Assembly (NCBI GenBank): GCA_016927185.1
Contig: JAFGND010000006.1
Span: 1 to 64,000, forward strand
Length of the DNA stretch: 64,000 nucleotides
Source of the DNA: Candidatus Coatesiibacteriota bacterium
Lineage (GTDB): Bacteria; JAFGND01
Reading direction: 5' to 3'
Shown here: piece by piece, positions 18,190-26,500 of the stretch
Numbering within the stretch: the stretch's first letter is position 1
Layout: each line of letters opens with the position of its first letter
Made by a program: the position numbers and the translations under genes
The notes under the pieces: generated by a model
Told to the model about the DNA's origin: nothing
The model's input: the letters and a program-made list of their open reading frames with translations, nothing else
The model's database searches: none

Positions 18190-19073
18190 CGAAGCATTTT
18201 CTTCAATTCGCTCAATCCTTCATCCCTGAGATTTGGATTATCATTTTCTATACCATGAAGTATTTTCTTGATTGGAATGATAAAAATGAAGAATTTCCAG
18301 ACTCTTCTTAGAAGCTCATCCCTTTCTCTGGATTCATATTTCTGAATAAGCTCCACAGTGAATTTCTTGTCTATCAGATAGAAATATGCAAAATCCAGGG
18401 CAGGATCTGAAAGAGACATGTATCTGAAGTTAGTTATGCTTGTTAATCTGTTATCTGAAATCATCATTTTATCTATATCCAGGTCTCCATGAATCAGTGC
18501 TAATACATCTTCCCTTGAATCCGCACCCTTGAGATATTCGGTAAAAATATTCTTGAATTTCAGACCAGTTTGTGGATCCATAAAAGCTAAAATCTTAGTC
18601 TTGATGGAATCATAAAATTTTCTCCAGAATACTTTGCCATGCTTCTCAGGAATGTTATACATCCTTGCTTGTGGTACAGAAAATGAATGGAGAGCTGAAA
18701 GGAATCCTGCAAGCTGTTCAGTAAAAGAAATCCTGAGCTCACTGCCAATTATTCTCTTGAAATCCTTCAAAGTACAGATATCTCCCAGCTGCAGAGGAGA
18801 TCCCTGGAATTGTTTGTCCCATGTATTGCTTTCTGGAGGAAACCAGCTTGGGAAAGGTAGTGAAACAGGCAAGGTTGGTATGATCTCAGGTAAAAAATTG
18901 TTTTCCCTTACTAGTGCAGCAGCTGCCAACTTGTTCTTTGGAAACCTGAAGACCCATTCTCCATCAACCAGGATATTTTCATAATCCCAATCTGAAGGAA
19001 GTGGAGTAAATCCATGTTTCGCAAGATGAGGAAACTCTATCTGTATCTGTTTCTGTAATTTATTGTAATCCAT
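18186..19073 (-). CDS. Aminoglycoside-phosphotransferase-fold protein, likely catalytically impaired
   Basis: A 295-residue protein of the APH/choline-kinase fold. The N-lobe has VFRFPKNK, which may hold the ATP-binding lysine. The catalytic loop reads IHGDLDIDKMMI: the catalytic Asp is present, but the Asn that should follow five residues later (HGDLxxxN) is Lys. The DFG-equivalent, normally ID(F/W)G, reads ITNFRY, so the metal-binding Asp is Asn. The following SDPALDFAYF segment is intact. Loss of both metal ligands suggests a pseudokinase or a non-kinase binding role, although unusual kinases without canonical residues exist. The start is the ATG at 19073; an in-frame TTG lies two codons upstream. 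It lies tail to tail with addA (four-base overlap) and ahead of nothing obviously related. Confidence 0.72.
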   Translation of the reverse strand: MDYNKLQKQIQIEFPHLAKHGFTPLPSDWDYENILVDGEWVFRFPKNKLAAAALVRENNFLPEIIPTLPVSLPFPSWFPPESNTWDKQFQGSPLQLGDICTLKDFKRIIGSELRISFTEQLAGFLSALHSFSVPQARMYNIPEKHGKVFWRKFYDSIKTKILAFMDPQTGLKFKNIFTEYLKGADSREDVLALIHGDLDIDKMMISDNRLTSITNFRYMSLSDPALDFAYFYLIDKKFTVELIQKYESRERDELLRRVWKFFIFIIPIKKILHGIENDNPNLRDEGLSELKKMLR

Positions 19074-19119
19074 TTCCAAGCAGAAGTTCTAAATTCATTA
19101 AATAAATTGCAACCATTTT

Positions 19120-19566
19120 TTATAACATTCCTGCAGCAATTATCCCGAAAACCATTGTGAATACTGCAAAACCTTCAACCATAGCTATCGGTACCCAGGA
19201 TTTTCCATAAATTTCTGATTTTATTGCACTTTCCTTTATACCTGTTGCACAAGCTATTCCTTGATAAATGGCAGATGTCATTATTGCAAGTCCGCACAGA
19301 ACGCCAATACCGAACAATCCAGCTGCTGTTTCAGGATTAGTTATTTTTCCCTTCAGTATAAACATCAATACTATTCCGTATATTGTCTGTGAAGAAGGAG
19401 CTGCACTCATTCCTATCAATTTACCATGACCTTCATCCACTAATTTCATGGCTCCGTGCAACGAATTTCCTGCAACTCCACAACCAATGCTACTACCAAT
19501 TGCACCTAAAGCCATAGGAGCTACAGTACCTGCCAGTTGCAAAAACTTTACTCCTACTGTATCCAT
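19120..19566 (-). CDS. ntpK: V-type ATPase membrane ring subunit K
   Basis: A 148-residue proteolipid with four hydrophobic helices arranged as two related hairpins. The ion-site residues known from the Enterococcus hirae Na+ ring have clear counterparts: Ser59-Gln60 in PSSQTIYG (Thr64-Gln65 there), Gln102 in IYQG (Gln110) and the essential Glu131 in MVEGF (Glu139). Three of these four are identical and Thr to Ser is conservative, so Na+ coupling is plausible, though only measurement would settle it. It is the last gene of the operon, nine bases after ntpI. Many copies form the rotor ring in the cytoplasmic membrane. Confidence 0.95.
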   Translation of the reverse strand: MDTVGVKFLQLAGTVAPMALGAIGSSIGCGVAGNSLHGAMKLVDEGHGKLIGMSAAPSSQTIYGIVLMFILKGKITNPETAAGLFGIGVLCGLAIMTSAIYQGIACATGIKESAIKSEIYGKSWVPIAMVEGFAVFTMVFGIIAAGML

Positions 19567-19575
19567 ATACCCTCC

Positions 19576-21375
19576 TTATTTAACATATTTAAATGGTTTA
19601 TAATCAAGTCCATCTCCATTGAAAAAATACCTGTAACTCTCTATGAAATTCAAACGCAAGCCATGCAGGAAACCTCCCATTATGCTAAGACCGAGATTAA
19701 TTATATGTCCTGCGATAAACAACAAGATTGCCAGAATGAATCCTGCATATGGTATATTTCTAGAAAGCTCCATTCCCATATTATTGAAAGTTGAAGACAA
19801 GCATGCCCCTGCCAGACCAAGTGCAAACAAGCGCAGATAACTTAGAACATCAGCGAAAAGCTGTGTTATTCCTAGCATACCGTATAATCCTTCCAGAATC
19901 CTTATGAGTATATTCTTGCTGGAACTAGTGAAAAGAAAAACCATGCTGAAACCCATAATCAGTCCATATTTACCATATACAGCTGCCCATTTTGTCTCTG
20001 GTGAAGGCCAGATGCCCCACCAGAATGCAAAGCCTGACCAGAGAACAATTATCCAGCCAATGGTTGTAAGCTTCTCCAGGATAGATTTTATTCTGAGAGA
20101 CACAATATAAGCAAAAGTCAAATGGACAACTCCAAGAAATATTGATAAATACATTACTCTTTCCATTGATGCCATGTCCTTTATATCAATGGCAAAAGGA
20201 GCAATTTGCCTGAAGAAATCTCCTCCATATTCATATATTGTAGTTCCAAAAAATGTTGATGATAATATGCCATAAGTGATAGTGCTTAAGGAAAGAAGAA
20301 TGCTCAATCTGAAAAATCTTTTCCCGAAGTCACTTCTAGACAACAATTTCCTTAAGAATAACATTATTAATAACAAAGTCAATCCGTATCCTGCATCAGA
20401 CATTATCATTCCAAAAAAGATTATGAAAAAGACCAATACAATGGTAGAAGAATCGCTCTCCCAGTAGTTAGGAAGTGAATAGACTTTAACGAAATCATAG
20501 ATAGATTGAATCCATTTGGGATTCTTGATAAGACACGGCACCTGTTCATCTTCTTCGGCTTCCTTTTCCATGAAAACAAGCTTGAAGCCGGATAATGCGT
20601 TTCTGACTGTTTCCACTTCTTTCAAAGGACACCATGCTTCAATAGCAAAAAGGATTTCCTTATCCAGGGAAGTTTCTTTTGCTTCTTCAAATGAAATTGC
20701 ATTAATAAGGTTATTATCTAAATCCTTGTTGTCCTGAAAATATTCTAAATAACTTGCTGCGATTTCTTCTATCTCTATTATTCTTTTCTCTGTCCTTGCA
20801 AGCTCATCTTCAATATCCTTTAGGCTTTTTTCTGGCAGTGGATATTCCTGAGATTTAGGAATACTGATGATATCACCATTTTTTGTGAATATTGCTATAT
20901 ATAAGGTTTCAGCAATTTCATTTATTACGAAAAAATACTCTGGCTTATCCTTTAGATCTTCCCACTTCCGTTTTGGAATGCTGACAAGCTGAACATTAAT
21001 ATTTCTTTTTTCCAGTTTCCTTATTTGATCAATATCAAAATAGGAAAATGGAAGATATCTTCTGAATATGGTTTTTATATGTATAACATTATGATGGAGT
21101 TTTTCATGTTCTATATGAAGTTTCATCAATTCTCCATATGGATCTTTTGTATCAGTTTTCCTTTCAACTTTTCTTTTAGCAAAAAGGCTGGAAACCCATT
21201 TCTTAATCATCAGGTGCTCTTTCATGGTTTTAGATAGATTGAAAAATTCCTGAGATTCAGCCTGCCGGAGAGGAATAATATGTACCAATCCCTTTGTCTG
21301 CAGTGTTTCCAGTATTCTTTTCTTATCACTTGACAAGCCGATTATCTGAAGTTTTTTCATTTTTACTATAGCCAC
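19576..21375 (-). CDS. ntpI: V-type ATPase membrane stator subunit I (a-subunit homologue)
   Basis: About 599 residues. The N-terminal half is soluble and partly coiled-coil (about 1-310). The C-terminal half has roughly seven to eight hydrophobic helices and includes the LSYLRLFALGLA segment, whose Arg is the essential ion-channel arginine. It forms the ion half-channels and the peripheral-stalk collar. I start at the GTG at 21375, giving MAIVKMKKLQ, the usual N-terminus of this family; GGAG lies five bases upstream, inside the end of ntpD, and the GTG follows the ntpD stop by two bases. An ATG five codons further in is the alternative. The longer frame upstream would run into ntpD. Confidence 0.94.
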   Translation of the reverse strand: MAIVKMKKLQIIGLSSDKKRILETLQTKGLVHIIPLRQAESQEFFNLSKTMKEHLMIKKWVSSLFAKRKVERKTDTKDPYGELMKLHIEHEKLHHNVIHIKTIFRRYLPFSYFDIDQIRKLEKRNINVQLVSIPKRKWEDLKDKPEYFFVINEIAETLYIAIFTKNGDIISIPKSQEYPLPEKSLKDIEDELARTEKRIIEIEEIAASYLEYFQDNKDLDNNLINAISFEEAKETSLDKEILFAIEAWCPLKEVETVRNALSGFKLVFMEKEAEEDEQVPCLIKNPKWIQSIYDFVKVYSLPNYWESDSSTIVLVFFIIFFGMIMSDAGYGLTLLLIMLFLRKLLSRSDFGKRFFRLSILLSLSTITYGILSSTFFGTTIYEYGGDFFRQIAPFAIDIKDMASMERVMYLSIFLGVVHLTFAYIVSLRIKSILEKLTTIGWIIVLWSGFAFWWGIWPSPETKWAAVYGKYGLIMGFSMVFLFTSSSKNILIRILEGLYGMLGITQLFADVLSYLRLFALGLAGACLSSTFNNMGMELSRNIPYAGFILAILLFIAGHIINLGLSIMGGFLHGLRLNFIESYRYFFNGDGLDYKPFKYVK

Positions 21376-21377
21376 AA

Positions 21378-21986
21378 TTACTCCATCATGCTTATTTTCA
21401 GTTTTGCAATTTTTGCCCTGCATACTGCAGCAACTTCCATGTCGCCAAGATAAATCTTTATTACTCTAATATTCTCCTGACACTCTGGAATTCTGACTTT
21501 CTCGAATAAATTCACTCTCTGCGTAGTCTTTCTTAATTCTCTGTTAAGCAGTTCTTCCTGTTTCTTCAATATGCTGACATTTATCTTTCTAGTTAAATAG
21601 TCCTTCAGCTGTTCAGAAGCAGGTATTGTATATGGTTTTACAAGAAGAAGTGGAAATGTGTTTGTTTTCCAGATAATTCTATCAAGAACGGGGATGTCAA
21701 TTCCTGCTATGTTTTCATTATGAATATCAAGTTTCTCAACTTCGATAAACTGCTTGACAGGAATAAGAGCAGTCTTCTCTACTATCAGAATTCCTGCCCA
21801 GATAAGGATCTCCTTTTTCAGCTTATCAAGCAGGACCCTTTCTCCATCAATCTTTTCTTCCAATTCACGGATAGTTGCCTGCAATTGCTGCTTCTTGAGC
21901 TTCAGTGTAGGCAGAAACTTGTTATATCTTCTAAGAAGATCTTTCTGCTTCTTCAGTTCAGTTTGAGTAAACTTGATTTTTGACAT
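21378..21986 (-). CDS. ntpD: V-type ATPase central stalk subunit D
   Basis: A 202-residue protein, long-helical at both ends: KFTQTELKKQKDLL at the start, and a C-terminal helix with RVNLFEKVRIPE, which is a signature of subunit D. The two helices pair as the rotor shaft inside the A3B3 head. It lies three bases after the ntpB stop and just ahead of ntpI, in the conserved A-B-D-I-K order. Length is typical. Confidence 0.95.
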   Translation of the reverse strand: MSKIKFTQTELKKQKDLLRRYNKFLPTLKLKKQQLQATIRELEEKIDGERVLLDKLKKEILIWAGILIVEKTALIPVKQFIEVEKLDIHNENIAGIDIPVLDRIIWKTNTFPLLLVKPYTIPASEQLKDYLTRKINVSILKKQEELLNRELRKTTQRVNLFEKVRIPECQENIRVIKIYLGDMEVAAVCRAKIAKLKISMME

Positions 21987-21989
21987 CTT

Positions 21990-23285
21990 CTATCGCCAAT
22001 ACTTGTCTACAAGAGCTTTCTTCAGAGGAATATGCTCTTTCGAAAAGCATTTTCCCAATATTTCCCAGCATTTGTCCAAAGCTTCCTCAAGAGGGACGAC
22101 TTTAGTCAGATCCATCATTTCCAGTTCAAACATCTCTCCATATTTAAGTAATTTGTGATCCCATGTACTCGGTTCAAATCCCATTGAAATCTTGTCCTGA
22201 ACCTGTTTCGTTTCTGCATAAAGCTGAATCATTACCTTCATAAGCTCCTTGTGATCTTCCCTTGTAACTTTGCTTACAACAAGCTGTTTCAATCTGGAGA
22301 GACTTCCGAATGGATCAATTTTCCCTCCATGCAGATAAAACTGACCTTCAGTAATGTATCCAGTATTATCCGGAATTGGATGAGTTACATCATTACCGGG
22401 CATTGTTGTCACTGCCAAAACTGTTATACTTCCAGCTCCTTCGAAATCAACCGCCTTCTCGTATCTTCTTGCCAGCTGGGAATACAAGTCACCAGGATAT
22501 CCCCTGTTTGAAGGAATCTGCTCCATAAAAATGGCTATCTCCTTCAAACTGTCTGAAAATGCTGTCATGTCAGTCAATAGAACCAGCACTCGCTTGCCTT
22601 CAAGAGCAAATTGCTCTGCAGCTGCAAGTGAAATGTCTGGTATGAGCAGGCACTCTACAACAGGATCAGCTGCTGTATGAATGAACATAACAGAGCGCGA
22701 GAGGTTTCCACCCTCTTCAAATTTTTTCCTGAAAAACAGGTAATCATCATATTTCAAGCCCATTCCACCAAGTATTATTACATCAGCTTCCGCAGCTAAT
22801 GCAATTCTTGCAAGAAGGGGATTATAAGGCTCTCCCGGAATTGAGAAAATGGGTAATTTCTGGCTTTCAACAAGGCTGTTGAAAACATCTATCATTGGGA
22901 TATTTGTTCTTATCATGTTTCTTGGAATAATTCTCCTTGCGGGATTGACTGAAGGTCCGCCTATTGCTGTCTGCTTGCCATCTGTTAATGAAGGTTTGCC
23001 ATCAATTGGAGAGCCATCTCCGCGGAAAATCCTGCCAAGCAAATCAGTTGAATATATGAGCTCCATCTGTCTGGACAGAAACTGGATCTTGTCGCTGGTA
23101 CTCACGCCTCTGGTTCCGCCAAATACCTGAAGTATCACTTTTTCCCTGTCAATCCTTATTACCTGAGCCAGCCTGATTTCTCCCTTTACTTCAAGTCTTG
23201 CAAGTTCTCCCATACAGACATCGGATGCCTTGACTTCTATTACACTTCCAGTTATTCTTTCTATATGATGAAATGTTTTTATCAT
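21990..23285 (-). CDS. ntpB: V-type ATPase regulatory subunit B
   Basis: A 431-residue non-catalytic head subunit. It shows the beta-barrel start ([12 protein letters not shown]), [13 protein letters not shown], a degenerate nucleotide site ([17 protein letters not shown] in place of a P-loop), [14 protein letters not shown] and [14 protein letters not shown], all standard for subunit B. I start at the ATG at 23285, one base after the ntpA stop, with GGAG nine bases upstream inside ntpA. A longer in-frame start would overlap ntpA. It alternates with subunit A in the cytoplasmic hexamer. Confidence 0.96.
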   Translation of the reverse strand: MIKTFHHIERITGSVIEVKASDVCMGELARLEVKGEIRLAQVIRIDREKVILQVFGGTRGVSTSDKIQFLSRQMELIYSTDLLGRIFRGDGSPIDGKPSLTDGKQTAIGGPSVNPARRIIPRNMIRTNIPMIDVFNSLVESQKLPIFSIPGEPYNPLLARIALAAEADVIILGGMGLKYDDYLFFRKKFEEGGNLSRSVMFIHTAADPVVECLLIPDISLAAAEQFALEGKRVLVLLTDMTAFSDSLKEIAIFMEQIPSNRGYPGDLYSQLARRYEKAVDFEGAGSITVLAVTTMPGNDVTHPIPDNTGYITEGQFYLHGGKIDPFGSLSRLKQLVVSKVTREDHKELMKVMIQLYAETKQVQDKISMGFEPSTWDHKLLKYGEMFELEMMDLTKVVPLEEALDKCWEILGKCFSKEHIPLKKALVDKYWR

Positions 23286-23286
23286 C

Positions 23287-25041
23287 TTACAGAACTCCTT
23301 CCAGCATCTTGTTGATTTCAACTTCCAATTCTCTTGCTTCCTCAGATTCTCTAGGTTCAGTATTCCATCTACTGAAAGTCCCTATCAGTTTCATGAAAAA
23401 TGCTCTCGCTTCATCCTTGTTCTTGAAAGTAAAATCCTTATCTACGAATTTCTTAACCACATAAAGCATTTTGACTTGCCTTTCCTCACTGCAGAAACTG
23501 TCTACATCATCGTATGCATCCTGTTGCAGAAAGACACTATCAAGGAAATACGATTTCAGATATATTATGAAATCATTCATCGCAGTTCCTTCCTCACCAA
23601 CCACCATCATTTGCTGGTAAATCTCTTCACCCCTGAATAATAAATCGTGAAGCTTTAAGATGTCCTTTACCCATGTTCTGGATCTTGTTTTCAGGAGATT
23701 CTCTTCCATTTGCTCTTGATATTTTGACCAGGAAATCAAGGGATCTATTGCTGGATACTTTCTTGCATCGGATCTCTGTCTTGACAAACCAAGGAATGCC
23801 CCTACAACTGACAATGTACTCATTGTTACTGGTTCCTCGAAATTACCTCCGGCAGGAGATACTGTCCCGCCAATGGTTACAGAACCAGTTTTTTTATCAT
23901 ACAATTCCACTAGTCCGGATCTTTCATAAAACGCGGAAATCACGCTTTGAAGATATGCAGGGAATGCTTCTTCTCCCGGTATCTCTTCAAGCCTTCCTGA
24001 CATCTCCCTCAAAGCTTGAGCCCATCTTGAAGTGGAATCTGCAAGCAACAGAACATTCAAACCCATTTGCCTGTAATACTCAGCTATTGTAACTGCAGTA
24101 TAAACTGATGCCTCTCTTGCTGCAACAGGCATTGAAGATGTATTGCATATTATGCAGGTTCTTTCCATGAGGCTTCTTCCAGTCCGAGGATCTTTTATTT
24201 CCGGAAATTCCCTCAATACTTCTACAACTTCTCCAGCGCGCTCTCCACATGCTGCTACCACAACTATGTCAACAAGTGCATTTCTTGAAATGGTCTGCTG
24301 GACGACTGTCTTGCCTGCCCCGAATGGTCCCGGTATGCAGAATGTGCCTCCCCTAGCAATCGGAAAGAATGTATCTATGATCCTGTAGCCAGTCATTAAT
24401 GGAGTATCAGGTAAAAGTTTCTCTTTATATGTTTTTATCGGTATCTTGACAGGCCAGGTCTGAGTCATATTTATTTCATACTCTTTACCACTGTCGTTGG
24501 AAAGAATAGCCAATCTATCCTTGATCTTATAATCCCCCTTTGCCGCTATATGCAAGATTTTGCATTTTTCCTTTATATTGAATGGAACAAATATCTTGTG
24601 ATCAAAAATACCCTCATTTACGAAACCAATCTCCATGCCACCTTTCAGTGTTTCCCCGGTGTTTACTGATGGAGCGAATTTCCATACTCTATCTGGATCA
24701 AGAGGAAAGATATATTTCCCGCGCTGAAGGAAAAAACCGGTTTCCTCTGCTAATCTGTATAACGGGTTCTGCAAACCATCAAAAACAGTTCCCAGCATTC
24801 CCGGACCTAAAACAACAGACAGCAATTCATTACTGAACTCGACACTGTCTCCAACCTTGATCTGATTTGTTTCTTCAAAAACCTGCATGTCACAAAATTC
24901 ATTATGAATTCTTATAACTTCAGCCTTGAGCCTCAGATTCTCGTTCAAGACAATATAAGCTACCTCGTTCTGGATGACTTTCTCTTCAAAAGTAGATGTC
25001 ACCATATTCCCATTTATAGCAATAACTTTGCCTGATCTCAA
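23287..25041 (-). CDS. ntpA: V-type ATPase catalytic subunit A
   Basis: A 584-residue catalytic subunit. The N-terminal barrel and the A-type 'non-homologous' insert precede the P-loop GPFGAGKT (238-245). [11 protein letters not shown] with its catalytic Glu, the [12 protein letters not shown] strand and [15 protein letters not shown] follow, as in all V/A-type A subunits. Its start overlaps the DUF2764 gene by four bases, and the ntpB ATG follows the stop by one base. All features of an active ATPase are present. Confidence 0.97.
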   Translation of the reverse strand: MRSGKVIAINGNMVTSTFEEKVIQNEVAYIVLNENLRLKAEVIRIHNEFCDMQVFEETNQIKVGDSVEFSNELLSVVLGPGMLGTVFDGLQNPLYRLAEETGFFLQRGKYIFPLDPDRVWKFAPSVNTGETLKGGMEIGFVNEGIFDHKIFVPFNIKEKCKILHIAAKGDYKIKDRLAILSNDSGKEYEINMTQTWPVKIPIKTYKEKLLPDTPLMTGYRIIDTFFPIARGGTFCIPGPFGAGKTVVQQTISRNALVDIVVVAACGERAGEVVEVLREFPEIKDPRTGRSLMERTCIICNTSSMPVAAREASVYTAVTIAEYYRQMGLNVLLLADSTSRWAQALREMSGRLEEIPGEEAFPAYLQSVISAFYERSGLVELYDKKTGSVTIGGTVSPAGGNFEEPVTMSTLSVVGAFLGLSRQRSDARKYPAIDPLISWSKYQEQMEENLLKTRSRTWVKDILKLHDLLFRGEEIYQQMMVVGEEGTAMNDFIIYLKSYFLDSVFLQQDAYDDVDSFCSEERQVKMLYVVKKFVDKDFTFKNKDEARAFFMKLIGTFSRWNTEPRESEEARELEVEINKMLEGVL

Positions 25042-25751
25042 ATATTTACCTCCATTGAAATTTCCTCCAATAAACTATCTCCATCCGCAGTTCTTATTTC
25101 ATGCCATTTTTCCAGAAGCATCAGCTTCAGATGATAGGCAATAATGACTTCCATGCTCCAGTGTCTGCATGCAATTCTTTCTGACAGGAAATCCCATAGA
25201 ACAAGATCATAATTCGCCTGCATTTTTTTCAAATCTGATGTCTGACTTAATATATCAGGGAGTTTATTCTCAGCGATATGAAGAGCATCAGCACTAATCT
25301 CCTTTTTATATGCTTCATTCTTTAACTGTATCTTACTTTGTGTCCTTAAAAGGGCTAATTCAAGGTAAATGTAGTCCTTAAGTATTGGTAACCTTACTTT
25401 TTTCAAGATGTTATCATAATAGTCAATATATAACATTTCCAGGGCATCATCATAATCCTCTTCTGATATAAGGAACCTTTCCATGAAATCAAGAGCCATG
25501 GAAGGCTGTCTTAAAAAACCTTCAAGATCCTTGTATGTAAAATTAGCTGGTTCATGTGGCGGTTTTTCACCTTTTTTTATTGAAACCAGATTCCTGATAT
25601 CATATATCAGAAGCACACTGCTGAATATTTCATTATCATCCTTTGTCAAATAGCTCCTTACAAGTGCAATCCATTCTGAAAATTCAAAGGGGGGCTTGCT
25701 GTCCCATTTAAGTTGAGGAAGTCCTGAAACAAATGAGTAATATTTTGCCAT
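25038..25751 (-). CDS. DUF2764 family protein of the V-ATPase operon
   Basis: A 237-residue, mostly helical soluble protein starting MAKYYSFVSGLPQL, a typical DUF2764 opening. The family occurs almost only between subunits E and A in V-ATPase operons of Bacteroidetes, spirochaetes, chlamydiae and relatives. Its position and its all-helical make-up suggest that it stands in for subunit C (the d-subunit connecting rotor and ring), which is otherwise missing; this is inference. The ATG at 25751 is chosen over a TTG one codon earlier. It lies four bases downstream of the ntpE stop and overlaps ntpA by four bases. Confidence 0.9.
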   Translation of the reverse strand: MAKYYSFVSGLPQLKWDSKPPFEFSEWIALVRSYLTKDDNEIFSSVLLIYDIRNLVSIKKGEKPPHEPANFTYKDLEGFLRQPSMALDFMERFLISEEDYDDALEMLYIDYYDNILKKVRLPILKDYIYLELALLRTQSKIQLKNEAYKKEISADALHIAENKLPDILSQTSDLKKMQANYDLVLWDFLSERIACRHWSMEVIIAYHLKLMLLEKWHEIRTADGDSLLEEISMEVNI

Positions 25752-25755
25752 CAAG

Positions 25756-26382
25756 CTATTTTTCCTCTTTATATATAATCTTTCTGAATTTAGGTAACAA
25801 GTATGGAGTGAATACTTTTATCAAGCTGTCTTCCGTGAAGTCCCATGTAAAATTCTCATTCTCTATACCTAACCTGAATCCAGTTTCATTCTCTGAAAGC
25901 GGCTTTATTACTACTCCTCTTGCCAGTTTCTGAACTATCTCAGATGCTATCTCCTTTGCCAGCTCATCCCCTTCTTCCTTGTTTACGAATAAAGCTATAT
26001 CGTTTTTGGTTATGCTCGGATCCATGAATGATCTGGATAAGTTGAATATCACCTTCTTTAGAAGACTGCTGTCTGAAAGTACATTACCAACCTGTCTTGA
26101 TATCGAAGGTTTGAAAAGATCATTCTCTATTGATAATTTCAATTTCTTGATGAAGTCACGAGCTGCAAGTTCAAGATTTTCATTGAATGCTTTTTCTGTA
26201 TCCTCAGCTTTTTTCTCGGCAAATTTGACTATCTCATCAGCTTTTTTATTCGCATCTTCCAGTATTTTCCCCGCTTTGGCATTAGCCTCGGAGATTATTT
26301 TATTTGCTTGCTCCTCACCTTTTTCAATACCCTGCTTGTTAAGCTCCTCTAATAAAGCTTGAAGATTTCCTTGTTCTTTCAT
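25756..26382 (-). CDS. ntpE: V-type ATPase peripheral stalk subunit E
   Basis: A 208-residue protein. Residues 1-90 form a long charged coiled coil rich in Ala, Glu and Lys (repeated ANAKA, DANKKA patterns), and the C-terminal 110 residues are a compact domain ending in LPKFRKIIYKEE. This is the normal layout of subunit E. It is the first gene of the operon; GGGG lies just before the ATG, and about 118 bases separate it from the divergent histidine kinase gene, which must hold the operon promoter. Its usual stalk partner, subunit G/H, is not recognisable in the operon. Confidence 0.9.
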   Translation of the reverse strand: MKEQGNLQALLEELNKQGIEKGEEQANKIISEANAKAGKILEDANKKADEIVKFAEKKAEDTEKAFNENLELAARDFIKKLKLSIENDLFKPSISRQVGNVLSDSSLLKKVIFNLSRSFMDPSITKNDIALFVNKEEGDELAKEIASEIVQKLARGVVIKPLSENETGFRLGIENENFTWDFTEDSLIKVFTPYLLPKFRKIIYKEEK

Positions 26383-26500
26383 TATTATCCCCTTTAGTTT
26401 TTCTTGAAGGTATTAAGTATATTTTAGAAAAAAAGCAATATTTTTATGACAACACAAACTGCATAGAACCATTTTCTGTCAAGAAGGGAGTTCACAAGCC

